Below are positions 32,984 through 43,335 of a DNA stretch of 64,000 bases, piece after piece (the first letter of the stretch is position 1; every line of letters starts with the position of its first letter). The notes beneath the pieces were generated by a model, which saw only the letters and a program-made list of their open reading frames with translations, was not told where the DNA came from and did no database searches. The position numbers were made by a program, and so were the translations under genes. Location: positions 6,542,601 through 6,606,600 of the forward strand of contig BROE01000017.1 in the NCBI GenBank assembly GCA_036571765.1. Reading direction: 5' to 3'. The DNA comes from Plecoglossus altivelis. Taxonomy: Eukaryota; Chordata; Actinopteri; Osmeriformes; Plecoglossidae.

Positions 32984-34701
32984 CTGGGGGAAGAGGAGAA
33001 GAAGAAGAGGGACGAGAGGAGGAGGAGGAGGAGAGGGAGAAAGGGAGAGGGTAAGGCATAAAAAAAAGCAAAGAAGAAGTTCCTGGAAGGTCATGGATCT
33101 CAGGTCGTGATGCAGAAATCAATAACACAAGACTGTAAAGACAGCTAATTCGCACCCACCCCCCCCCCCCCTCACACACACCTCACAACACACAGTCTCC
33201 CCACACCTGTACGCAGCACAGCAGCGGGACAGACTCTGGAGCGTTGAGCAGGAGCAAATGAAATATTCAGCGAGGTGTTGTGGGGTTAAGTCATGGTGTT
33301 TTAGACAGGGAGAGGGGGGGGGGGGTCCAGCCTGAGACATGACCACTGTTCCATCCCCTCTGGTGCCTGTCCAGACACACAGGCTGGAGAGTAGGGAAGA
33401 GACAGAGGACAGACAAAGGGAGACTAGACAGAAAGAGAGACTAGAGAGAGAGAGAGAGAGAGACTAGCGAGAAAGAGGGACGAGAGAGAGACTACAGAGA
33501 GACTACAGAGAGAGATAGATTATAGATAGACTAGAGAGAGAGAGAAAGAGACTAGACAGAGAGAATACACAGAGAGACTAGAGATAGGCTAGACAGAGAG
33601 AGAGAGACAAGACAGAGAGACTAGAAAGAGAGTATACAGACAGAGAGACTAGACAGGGAGAGTCTAAACAGGGAGAGACTAGACAGAGAGCGAGGAAGAG
33701 TGGAGTGTTGTAGATGTAACGCTAAGAGAAACTAAGACAGAGAGACACAGACAGACAGACAGACAGAGAGAGAGAGAGAGAGAGAGAGGGATGGAGGGAA
33801 GAGAGACTAAGAGAGAGGGAGAGGGAGAGAGAGAGTGAGAGTGAGAGAGAAGAGATCGGAGGTGACTAACACCTCAGAAACCAAACATATTTCTATTTAA
33901 AACTTGATGCTTGTTTGTCAGAGGTGAGTTCAGACTTCCACGCTGTTCCTTCCAATCCACCCCCAGCCGCAGTTCTGACCAACGACCCTCGCGGACGCAT
34001 AACAGACCCACGCTCGCAAAAACAATCTTAAATAGGCAAACACACACACACCGCTTTTATGTCAACATACAACAAGCCCACGGATGCCAGCACACCACAC
34101 ACACTCGCATAAACACGTGCTCTCAGAATCACACAACACACACACACACCATAGCAGGCAGTCTACCCTCTCTGACCTGACCTCCTTTCCACCCCGCAGC
34201 TGTTGCCAAAGATGAGACTATATTTTAGCCAATCACAGCGCAGCTCTGTGAGCCCCATGCTTTTGTTAACCAATCAGAATGCATTACATAGGAATCTGGG
34301 CATCTGATCAGCAGTGAACATCAGCCATCAGGAATCTTAAAGTAAACTCCAGTGAGGAATGAAAAAGAGAGAGGGGTGAGAGACATAGAGTGAGACAGAG
34401 AGAGAGAGAGAGAGACTGAAAGAGAGATAGTGAGAGAGACACAGAGAGAAAGGTGGTGAGAGACATAGACTGAGACAGAGAGAGACTGAAAGATAGTAAG
34501 AGAGACAGAAAGAGAGAGGGGTGGTGTGAGAGAAAAACAGTGGGGGTGAAAGAGCGAGAGAGAAGACCAGGAGGGAGGGAGAGAGAGGCAGGCATATCTG
34601 CCCAATCATACATGGCATTGGGCAAAATGCTCACTCATCCATGCCAATGAAGCATTAATGAATTTAATTTACAGAGAGAGAGAGGGGGAGAGAGAGAGGG
34701 G

Positions 34702-34746
<45 letters not shown>

Positions 34747-36287
34747 GTGATTAGGAGACAGAGCGTGAGGCAGAGAATGGTGACAAGGGAGAGAGAGGAA
34801 CTATTGCTGTTTACGGATGTGCCTGAGCACAATAAGGGTTGCAGGATATCCCTGTGTTTAACCAGCACCAAACTCTGACCCCAAAGACCCGGTCACCTTG
34901 GTTACAACTGAAGGATCGGATGAGGGAAGGGGCTGTTGACTAGACACCAGCTGAGGCTTGAAGGTGAACTCATCCAAAACATGACCCCTGCACACACACA
35001 CACACACACACAATTATACCGCACTGCTGTTGTGTACTGGACTGCGGGCCCAAAACACAGTAAGAGCTTAACTCAGCATGCAGCCCACCACACCAGTCTG
35101 TCAAAAGGAGGGGAAGAGAGATGGAAAATGAGGAAAGAGAAGCAGGCATGGCGTGAGATAGATATCCACATAGGGAAAGCGACGGAGGGGAGGATATGAA
35201 AAGACAGTTGGCTTGCCAAGACTAGGAGAATGCCGGGGAAGCCATGGGCTGTCTTAAAGGGAGGGGTCTGAAGGGAAACCCGCCTTGCACGCATTACATA
35301 CTGACGCAAACCGCTTCGCTACTGGAGCGAAGACATAGCAAAGAAGCGAATGAGCCTAACCGATTTCTCTTATGTCGTAAAACATGTACTCATTCAGAAA
35401 TAGGTGTGTGTTCCCTGTGATCAGTCCGACTGTTAACGACATAGGGAAAAACAACTCGTAATTTAAAAAACAGGAAACAGATTTGCACAACAATCTAGTT
35501 GACTAATAAGTGACATGTTAGTGCTGTACACACCATAACAACAATACGGCAACGACAGTAACTACAGTGCACAATATCAGACATACAGTGATGCAATTAT
35601 GCACGATGTCAATGAACAGTCCCATGGTCCCTCAACCTAGCAACTTAGCAATAGCATTTTATTGCAATTTAGCTAGTAATATAAAAGCACTTTTTAAATT
35701 GTGACTGAGCATGTTTTAACTGCTACTATCCGATGCAGTTCAAGAGATAGTCGTGGCTGACTACACGCTTTATAATTGCACTAACGGGTGTTGTATGGCA
35801 AGGCCATAGACTGGACTGTTATTGTACCTCGCGTTAGCAAGCAAACGCGCTAGCTAGCCACATTAGCATGCTAGCCAACCACATCAATAAGAGAAAATGT
35901 TGACATATTCATTTAAGCCAAGTCGATTCATCTGCATTGCACCCTAATAGTAAAACACCGGTCACGGTCTTGTGTAGTCTCAGATACTAAGCCGTGGCTT
36001 TTTTGGGGGGGGGGGAGGATAGCTAATTGCATTGCCGCTTTCATTCTGTTGCTAGCCTCCGATTGCTAGCAAAAAGCAATAACACAAGCGCTGTGTTGCT
36101 ACTACGTTGACACACGGCTAGCAGGGCACGGGCGAAGACAGCGGACACCAGTACCGCCACACTTGATCCAACATTCGCAGGCCAAATGGCTGCGAAAACG
36201 TGAGATTCGGCTCCACTTCAATAGCACATTCGCATGAATATTGATCCCGATTTCGAAATGGGTACTATTGTAGGTGATGATTCCTAC
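32984..36287 (-). other. pds5b intron 1, low-complexity rich
   Basis: This stretch lies between the first coding exon (acceptor at 32984) and the probable noncoding exon 1. It holds purine-rich arrays at 33380-33860 and 34350-34745 and short CA runs. The region 35300-36280 is unique sequence without a credible exon. Confidence 0.6.
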
Positions 36288-36361
36288 CTGATTTGTTGAA
36301 TCGCTATCAATTGTGTGCTCTTCTGCAGCTCTCTTCCCCCTCCTAGCTTCAAAATGGCGCC
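36288..36361 (-). promoter_or_regulatory. pds5b: Probable pds5b noncoding exon 1 and core promoter
   Basis: A minus-strand donor (AATCAG|GTAGGA) ends a putative 5' UTR exon at 36288, pairing in principle with the 5' UTR acceptor at 32984. A YY1-type motif AAAATGGCGCC (36351-36361) on the plus strand sits in the expected core-promoter zone, and no TATA box is visible. Placement is inferred. Confidence 0.4.
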
Positions 36362-38015
36362 AATTTGCACAGATTCAGCAGCAGAGCAGGGTTAGAATCA
36401 TCCAAAGGCACATAGCGACACCTATAGGGAAACGCATTCAACGACGGGGTACTCCAGTTCTTTGGCGAGTCCCTTATGTGCATCTCTATTATTTAATTAT
36501 TATTATTTTAAATGTACATTTAATGTCTCCCTTGTAGTACAGAGTGAGGACAGACAGAAAAGAGGTGGAGGAAAGAATAATGAAAGGATGTCAATCTGTT
36601 TTTTCATCCAGAAAGGTAGGTAGTATTGAATGTTGCTAACTCGAGTGGACCGTAATAATACAAGGTTAAATGCCAGAACAAGTTCTTTAGTCGTTGCAAA
36701 GATAAGAATCAATGTAAACAGACAATGAATACAAACACACAAAGGTGTCTGTCTAGACACAGCAATAGCAGCTTCCATCCACAGAACTGAAATCAAAGAT
36801 CTTTGAGAGAATTGTACAGAGAGAAGTCTTGAGAGAGCGAGTTCTGCCGGTCCAATTCTGAGTTCCCTTTTACTAAGACACAGGTCTTGCACCTCTCTCC
36901 TAAGTAGTCCCAAAGTTCATGAATGTCTGAAGATTATCTCATGGTAGAGGGCGGATTGTCCAGGGGGTGAAGAATACACTTTTCTAAGGTCCTGAAAAGC
37001 ACAGGGAGGGGGCGTGGATCACGAGGAGAGGGGGAGACATGTTCCGGACAAGGGGGTGAGGTCAAAGGGGTCTCCATGGCAGGGGTAGGTATGGCCAAGG
37101 GAAGGGGGAGCGGGGTCTCCGGGCGAGGGGGATGATCGGGGGCAGGGATCCATGGAGGTATGGTCGTGGGGAAGGAAGGGGGTTTCTAAGGGGAGGACGA
37201 TGGACAGGGATCCATGGAGGGGGGCACATGACAGCAGGGCAGGGGCTTCCAGGGAGGGGGCATGGGGGTGTATCCAAGGTGATGGGGCAGAGTGTCGGGG
37301 GAGGGGAGGGCAGGGGGGGGCAGTTAGGGGCATCTCAGCAGATGGTGGAGTTGAGCATATAGTTGCGTTCTTCAGAATCAATGTCCATCTCCTCATCTCA
37401 TGTTGACACATTGACGCTGGTGACGGCCATTGCTCTGGGAGCAGTCTGTAGATGCCAACCTCTCATGTCCCTCGTCAGTAGCAAGACACCAATTTACTAC
37501 CTCCCTAGCCTGCAAACTGACCTCCACATACCTTTTACAATGTTGAAAGTTCCTTTGAGAACAACTTAATAAAGGCTTAAGAAATAACTTGGTGCGTTCG
37601 TTATACTCGGTCTGGTCCTGGTTAAAGAAAAGATTACAATGGAATACATGCTCAGTATTTAAGATGAAATTGAAAATATGAATTGTACTTAAGCAGCACT
37701 GAATTAACAGTTTTAGATTTGTAATTGAGCTAGCAATTGTATTAGCAGCGTGGCTTCAACTGTTTGTTTAAATCCCTCACAGTAGCCAATAGTCAGCGTT
37801 ATTAACCTTAATGTCCACATTGAAATACAATAGCTAGCTACAGATTAGCGTTAGCCTATGTGTTTCATGACCATTTAATCAGTGCAGGGAAACGTTCAGC
37901 AAGATATTCATATTAAATCGTTGTCACCGCCCCTTTTTCAGATGAGTCAGAGGCTCCCCAGTCTCCCACAACTCTACACCTTCCTGTTTCAGTGAAGAAG
38001 TTGGCTCACATTGTT
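36362..38015. other. Intergenic, no gene seen
   Basis: 37010-37330 is a G-rich low-complexity block with repeated GGATCCATGGAGG motifs that creates Pro/Gly-rich open frames without coding character. The rest is AT-rich unique sequence. Confidence 0.6.
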
Positions 38016-38126
38016 TTTTCTACCTGCATTATGTTTCATATATGTTCTATGTTTGCACTTCCCTGCCACAGTCAATTCTGTGCTTGTATATCTTGCATGG
38101 CGAATAAAACCGATTCTGATTCTGAA
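38016..38126 (+). mobile_element. LINE 3' end, second copy
   Basis: Near-identical to 13045-13154 (CTACCTGCATTATGTTTCATAT to CCGATTCTGATTCT). Only the last about 110 bp of the element are present, a typical 5' truncation. Confidence 0.85.
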
Positions 38127-38650
38127 CATTGTTTTGCATGTAGAAATCACTAGTGGGCTTAGTAAATATTGTGCTAGTAATAGTAGTGAACTACAAGAAG
38201 CAAGACAGCTGCAAGCCTTTCATTAGAGTCAGTGGTGAATCGTGACTCTGGAAACATTGGCCCTCTGACACCAAGTACTAGTAAAAAAAAAAAAACGAAA
38301 GAAAAACATGCTACAGTACATACTCAATTTAGGCCTGCATTATGTTGTGTTGGTCACTATGCGCTATTTGACTCAGTCTTTGTGGCACTATTTACAGTCA
38401 TCATGCACAATGACATTGCGTTGGTACATTTAGCCTACAGATTGAGTAGTTATTCGGCACATCACTAGGCTGCTAGGCTAGGGCCACTAAACAGTTGGCA
38501 ACAAGTCTTTTTCCGGAGAATTCAGTTCCCCCCCTTTTTCCCCTTCAATGCGCGTGTGCGAAAATCACAAAGACAGATGTGTAGATGGCACCTAAAATAG
38601 GAGCGGAAAGCACTTTCCCTGGGCCTTCTGGGAAATCTGTTCCCCTTGTG

Positions 38651-39050
38651 TTCTCAGTGTAAAAGACTGGTGTGTACTCCAGTCACGATTCGCTGGTAGC
38701 ATTGTTACCAGTGGGGGGGAGGGGGGGGGNNNNNNNNNNNNNNNNNNNNNNNNNNNNNNNNNNNNNNNNNNNNNNNNNNNNNNNNNNNNNNNNNNNNNNN
38801 NNNNNNNNNNNNNNNNNNNNNNNNNNNNNNNNNNNNNNNNNNNNNNNNNNNNNNNNNNNNNNNNNNNNNNNNNNNNNNNNNNNNNNNNNNNNNNNNNNNN
38901 NNNNNNNNNNNNNNNNNNNNNNNNNNNNNNNNNNNNNNNNNNNNNNNNNNNNNNNNNNNNNNNNNNNNNNNNNNNNNNNNNNNNNNNNNNNNNNNNNNNN
39001 TTCAGTGTAAAAAGACTGGTGTGTACTCACAGTCACGATTTCGCTGGTAG
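38651..39050. other. 271-N assembly gap with the same sequence on both sides
   Basis: N run 38730-39000. The about 48 bases at 38651-38699 recur at 39001-39050 with three or four single-base indels (AAAAGACTGGTGTGTACT core). G-homopolymer runs lie on both sides (38712-38729; 39066-39119). This looks like one locus assembled twice around a hard-to-read G tract. Confidence 0.8.
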
Positions 39051-39639
39051 TCAATTGTGTGACAAGGGGGGTGTGAGGGGGGGAGGGGGGGGGAGAGGGG
39101 GGGGGGGAAGAGGAGGGGGGGCAGAGCAGACACAAGCGTCTGACGATGACCAGGTGCTAAAGGACACATTCTCCAAGGTGTTATAGATCTTCCTATCTCC
39201 TGATGTTGACTCTTTCACACTCCAGAGGCTCACTGTAACAGCCGCGACTTCCACGTACTCTGCAACATTTGCGAAGGGAAAAATGAACACACCAATCGCA
39301 GCACAGTGTCCATTACTCCATTGTTCTGATTGTCACAATGTTATCGGTTACAACGATGAACTAAATATTGATATTGAACACTGAACATTGAACAGACAAA
39401 AGATTGAACAGAGAAGTCCATGCATGCTTATCTACAGCGAGTTCTCAGGGGTCTCATGAATGTTTACAGACCCCTGAAGTCTTGCAGATCTTCGAAGAGG
39501 ACGTAACACCCTTGATAGAAGCCTTGTCCAGATATATTGCTGCCAACTTTATGCAGTTCAGTGTATGGAAGTGTACCTCTGACCTGATTTGTGTTACGTT
39601 CCTTCTTCTCTTTTACCAGCACACACTGTTGGTTCCCAC

Positions 39640-40060
39640 CACGTTCACATATGGACACAGCTCCCATCGCTCCACGTTGGTGTTGTCGAATACGATTGGA
39701 AGGACGTGCTCTTCCATGGCCTCAAAAACGGTAAAAAATAAATAAATAAATAAAAAGGTACGTTTCATATCATGTCCTTCAACCACATTGGCGGGTCGCA
39801 GACGTATCGGATACACTCTGTATTTTATCTCTGTTTCACACACACTTGGGTCACCATACTTGACAATACGTCACTTTCACTTCACTTTTTAATCGAATAT
39901 GTTCGTGTGCAGCATGACGCTGTTCTTTAGTAGAGGGTAACTGACCCCAGTTGTCATACGCATCCTTGAAGCAGTCGTCGGTGCCAGAGCGATATTCTTG
40001 CAATATATGACTACGCGAAACGGAACACGAGACAAGGGGATCAAGCGTTTTCTAATGCGG
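39640..40060 (-). pseudogene. N4BP2L-like P-loop kinase remnant
   Basis: The N4BP2L proteins share a polynucleotide-kinase-like P-loop domain. On the minus strand, 39640-39735 reads AMEEHVLPIVFDNTNVERWE then LCPYV after an AG acceptor, matching the family signature SP(I/V)IIDNTN..AWEMKPYV. Upstream (39900-40060) a frame reads RSGTDDCFKDAYDN, resembling the STDD(Y/F)F..DGY block. A different frame reads LIPLSRVPF where LILLRGLPGSGKS would be expected, so the Walker A lysine and glycines are missing. N4BP2L1/2 are the expected neighbours of pds5b. Frame change and P-loop loss suggest decay. A divergent functional gene is possible but less likely. Confidence 0.42.
39846..39890 (+). mobile_element. 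SINE 3' tail fragment
   Basis: GGGTCACCATACTTGACAAT to CACTTCACTTTT matches the tail of the SINE at 12655-12690. Only the last 45 bp are present. Confidence 0.6.
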
Positions 40061-41166
40061 GTACCGAAGCGAGTTGGATTAATGCTATGCTGAAATAAAT
40101 TGCTGCAAAACTGAAAGTGAAACCGGAACAGCGTGTAATACATTTTGGTATCACATAAAGACACAAAATAGCAAATAGCGGAAAGTGAAAAGTGGCCTAT
40201 TTAAAAAGGAATTATTCGCATCACCGTTATGACAGATTAAAAACAGGAAGATGCGGTATTTGGCCACTATTGCGGTACCATAAATTAGGCCAACAATATC
40301 AATAGGAAAAACAATAGGCTGGCACTAAATAACATCAAACGGCCATATAAAAGACGTGGTGAAGAGAGGTGAATGACAATGACCCAAAGGGAACACAATC
40401 TGAACTTCAATTTGCATAAATATACAATTTAAAATGTTTACTTTGCACGCAATGTCATTCATGATGCGGGTAGTCCTTGGAGGATGATAAGGTGTTTGTT
40501 CCTTTGCCATGGCATTTTTTATTATCGTATTTTATTATTGTTGTACAAAAGTCTGCCGAATGTAGCTTCTTCGATGTGTAGTGATAGTTAGAGTGCATGC
40601 TGTCACACCTGCAATGAAAAACAGACTATTGAGAGAAAAAAAATGGTAAACGCCTTACGCAGATCTTATGAACAACATCGCACCAAAGACAAAAATGCAT
40701 TTAGGCATTTGATAAACTGTTTAGGCTCCCAGGGGAGCTTTTTATGTTAGGGGATGCACATTATATCTGGCTGGTTTTTAACCCCATATCATGTGTGCCC
40801 ATCCCTTAACATAAAAAGGGTCTGTCCTGCCATAATTTGTGTTATTCTCTGCGTCCCTGTGGTCACAATGAACAATCTGAAATTATATGAAGATGTCCGC
40901 TCTTTTGCAGCAAACGTTACAGAGTGGGTACAAATGATATCTGTATACATTTTAATAAACGTCTGTTTTGAATATGGAAAACCATATTATAGTCTAGTCT
41001 TCCATGTCAGTATTTGTTCCATCCAAGAGGTGAATTCGAAGTGCGGCAGTTTCTCTTCGTCTGAGTAGACGCGCGTCCCCGGGCCACGGGACGCCACGGG
41101 ATGCCACTCCTGGCGGAGATAAGTACCTTTGTACCACACCGGAACCAACACAAATATGATGACGCT

Positions 41167-41248
41167 CACCTGTTAAATAGGGTCAGGTCACGTGGTCACA
41201 GTGACCTATTACAGCACATGCATACAGAAGAAACCTATTGTATATAAT
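41167..41248 (+). promoter_or_regulatory. zar1l: zar1l upstream region: estrogen-response-type palindrome, E-boxes, TATA
   Basis: In order: E-box CACCTG (41167-41172), two direct GGTCA half-sites (41181-41190), E-box CACGTG (41189-41194), a perfect palindrome GGTCA-CAG-TGACC (41194-41206) matching the estrogen response element consensus, and a TATA-like TATATAAT (41241-41248). Two more CACCTG E-boxes follow at 41324 and 41342. CACCTG is the type bound by the oocyte factor FIGLA. Binding is inferred from motifs alone. Confidence 0.5.
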
Positions 41249-41376
41249 ACGATTATAATAAAACATGAGAAGCATGTGAGCTTGACAATGACAGACGAGT
41301 GCATAATTTGCAATGGCTTTTCTCACCTGCTCAACCTGGAGCACCTGTTCTCAATTAGCTCAAATTATTTGCTACC

Positions 41377-41562
41377 ATGGCGACCTCAATGAGAAAACAC
41401 TTAAGGTCACTGTTCACTCACCTCCGTACTTTTACACGACGATGGAGGGATTCATGTTTTCCCAGTACAACTTTAGTGGATTTCCGGGCTGTAGTCCTAT
41501 TCTCCACGGTAACCCGAAGCTCAAACCCTATAACTGGGCAACGAAAGGCGGCCTGTATGTGA
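41377..41562 (+). other. Upstream ORF overlapping the zar1l start
   Basis: An ATG in strong context (ACCATGG, 41377) opens a 61-codon frame that overlaps the zar1l start (41442) out of frame. An in-frame ATG at 41313 could instead add 43 residues to Zar1l, but those residues look random and the family start is MEGF/MERF-like. Confidence 0.45.
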
Positions 41563-42818
41563 CGCCGGATGCCCTCGACTATCTAGATATGTGTAAACGG
41601 GTTCAGATAAAGACTATTCTGTCGCAGGTGAACTCGGGCCTCACACCTCGCTACAGGACCACTAATACCAAAGAGTTCGGCGTTCAAGTCAATGCAAAGG
41701 TTGATGCCATAATTCAATGTTCCCTTGGACCCAAAACGCTTTCTTACCGAGAGCGTCAAAGTGCTGCGTCAGGGCCGCCGGTAAAGAAGCCGGCTCCAAT
41801 GATCCCCTGCAGAAATATGATTCCAAGCACGCCTGTCAACAATGTGCGCTTTTCACGACCGCACGCCATCTACTCACCCGTGTTTGATCGGAGGTTTTTC
41901 ACGAAAGCAATCAACTCGATCAAGTATAGTGCACCCCACGCAGGCGGGGAGGACGTTAGTCGCGGTAGTGATGAAGAGCCCGAAGCCGATCAAACCCCTG
42001 AGGACGAGGGCGTACCGGAGCAGGACGCCAGTAAACCTCGGAACCCGGAGTCCAAAGGATACAACTTTCAGGTGTGTGCGCGCTTCTGTCAGCTGCGAAG
42101 TGTACGCCCGCGCGATCGCGTATAGATTTTATAGCCCATCCACGTTTTGTCCACATTTTAACAAATGCTTGGACTTCTCAGTTTCTGGAACAGAGGTATG
42201 GGTTCTTCCACTGCGGCAAGTGCAACATCCGATGGGAGAGCGCATATGTGTGGTGTATCTCCGGCACCAGTAAGGTAAAGTGGTGGTTTGTTGGTGTTTG
42301 GTGTGTGGGGGGGGGGAGGGAACATTTCAGCACCTGATAAGAAACATTCCAGTGGTGTAAGCGGTGAATTCTGCCGTCTAATCTCCCCCCCCCCCTCTGT
42401 TTGGGTTGGCAGGTGTACTTCAAACAGCTGTGTCGAAAGTGCCAGAAGGGATGTAACCCATACAAAGTGGAGGACATCCAATGCCAGGTGAAGGACTTGT
42501 CACTAGAAACATTGTGGATGGCGGATGTCACCGGGCTGCTTGTCATCGCCTTAGCAATCCCTCTCTCTCTTCCCTCTCACCCATGCTATATCCCCCTCCT
42601 TTCTCTCCTTTGCTATATCTCCCTGCTCTCTCCCCCCCTCCTTGCTCTCTCCCCCCTCTTTATCTCCCCCCCAGGAGTGCTCCCAGACGCCCTGCCGCTG
42701 CGAGAAGAAACAGCGGCACATCAACCTGAGACGACCCCACCGCCAGGAGCTCTGTGGTCGCTGCCGGGGCAAGAGGCTGTCCTGTGACACCACCTACAGC
42801 TTCAAGTACATCCTCTGA
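41442..42818 (+). CDS. zar1l: Zygote arrest protein 1-like (ZAR1L)
   Basis: Four exons, 41442-42071, 42182-42274, 42413-42487 and 42675-42818 (TGA), give 942 nt and 313 residues, close to human ZAR1L. Zar proteins are oocyte and early-embryo RNA-binding proteins that repress or store maternal mRNAs through the 3' UTR. The N-terminal region is low-complexity with a conserved NTKEFGVQVN...IQCSLGPKTL block. The last three exons make the C-terminal atypical zinc-binding domain with paired CxxC motifs (HCGKC, CRKCQKGC, CQECSQTPCRC, CGRCRGKRLSC) ending FKYIL. ISGTSKVYFKQLC and RHINLRRPHRQELCGRC fit ZAR1L better than ZAR1. It lies tail-to-tail with fry and head-to-head with where BRCA2 would be expected. 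The start is the ATG giving MEGFMF. Confidence 0.95.
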
Positions 42819-43187
42819 CTTCCTGACCGGACCCCGGGGGCCCCAGTAAACCGCGTCTCCTGACTCTGAACACCAGCCAATGGGTGTGAGGAGGAAGGGG
42901 CGGGGCGGGAGGGAGAGAAACGGTGGCCTCTGACCTTTCACCGGGGCTGGAACGCAGCACTGCCCACGTCGTGCCCCCCTGTCACTGACACGATCAGTGG
43001 CTCAAGTTGCCCCGAATGACAGATCCAGAGTCGGTGAGTCGACCTGCAATCTCAACCATGATTGATGGGTGTGTGAAATTGATGTCTGATCCTGGATCTG
43101 TTTTTACGGGGCAACTTTGACCCTCACCCTCACCATTTTATCACTTGTGTCGATCAATGAAGTGAATATTTTTGTAAGCAAATCTGA

Positions 43188-43193
43188 AATAAA
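43188..43193 (+). terminator. zar1l: zar1l polyadenylation signal
   Basis: AATAAA 370 bp after the zar1l stop, followed about 20-30 bp later by a GT-rich element (TTGTGTTTTG). This is the only canonical signal on this strand in the 3' flank. Confidence 0.6.
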
Positions 43194-43329
43194 AATTATT
43201 GCAGCATTAGCTTGTGTTTTGATTCGCCATCTCCTTGGGGGCTTGGTTGAATTGATCTCACCTAATGGTCACTGGTGTTCAGAAGGGGGAAACCCATGCA
43301 GGTTATCCAAGAGATCATTTTGATATGCT

Positions 43330-43335
43330 TTTATT
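43330..43335 (-). terminator. fry: Candidate fry polyadenylation signal
   Basis: TTTATT on the plus strand gives AATAAA on the minus strand, about 2.4 kb past the fry stop. It would place the fry transcript end within about 140 bp of the zar1l end. Other, closer signals are possible. Confidence 0.35.

Noticed and set aside
37019..37411. Proline-rich frames in the G-rich block upstream of pds5b
   Set aside because: Low-complexity repeat of GGATCCATGGAGG-like units; no splice or start support.
39051..39290. Minus-strand frame starting MFIFPFANVAEYVEV as an exon of the N4BP2L-like gene
   Set aside because: No family match could be made, and its second half is a G-run artefact.
40987..41169. 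60-codon minus-strand frame (containing HFEFTSWMEQILTWKTRL) as a gene
   Set aside because: No ATG start and no recognisable family. It overlaps the zar1l promoter region. It was checked as a possible BRCA2 first exon and does not resemble it.
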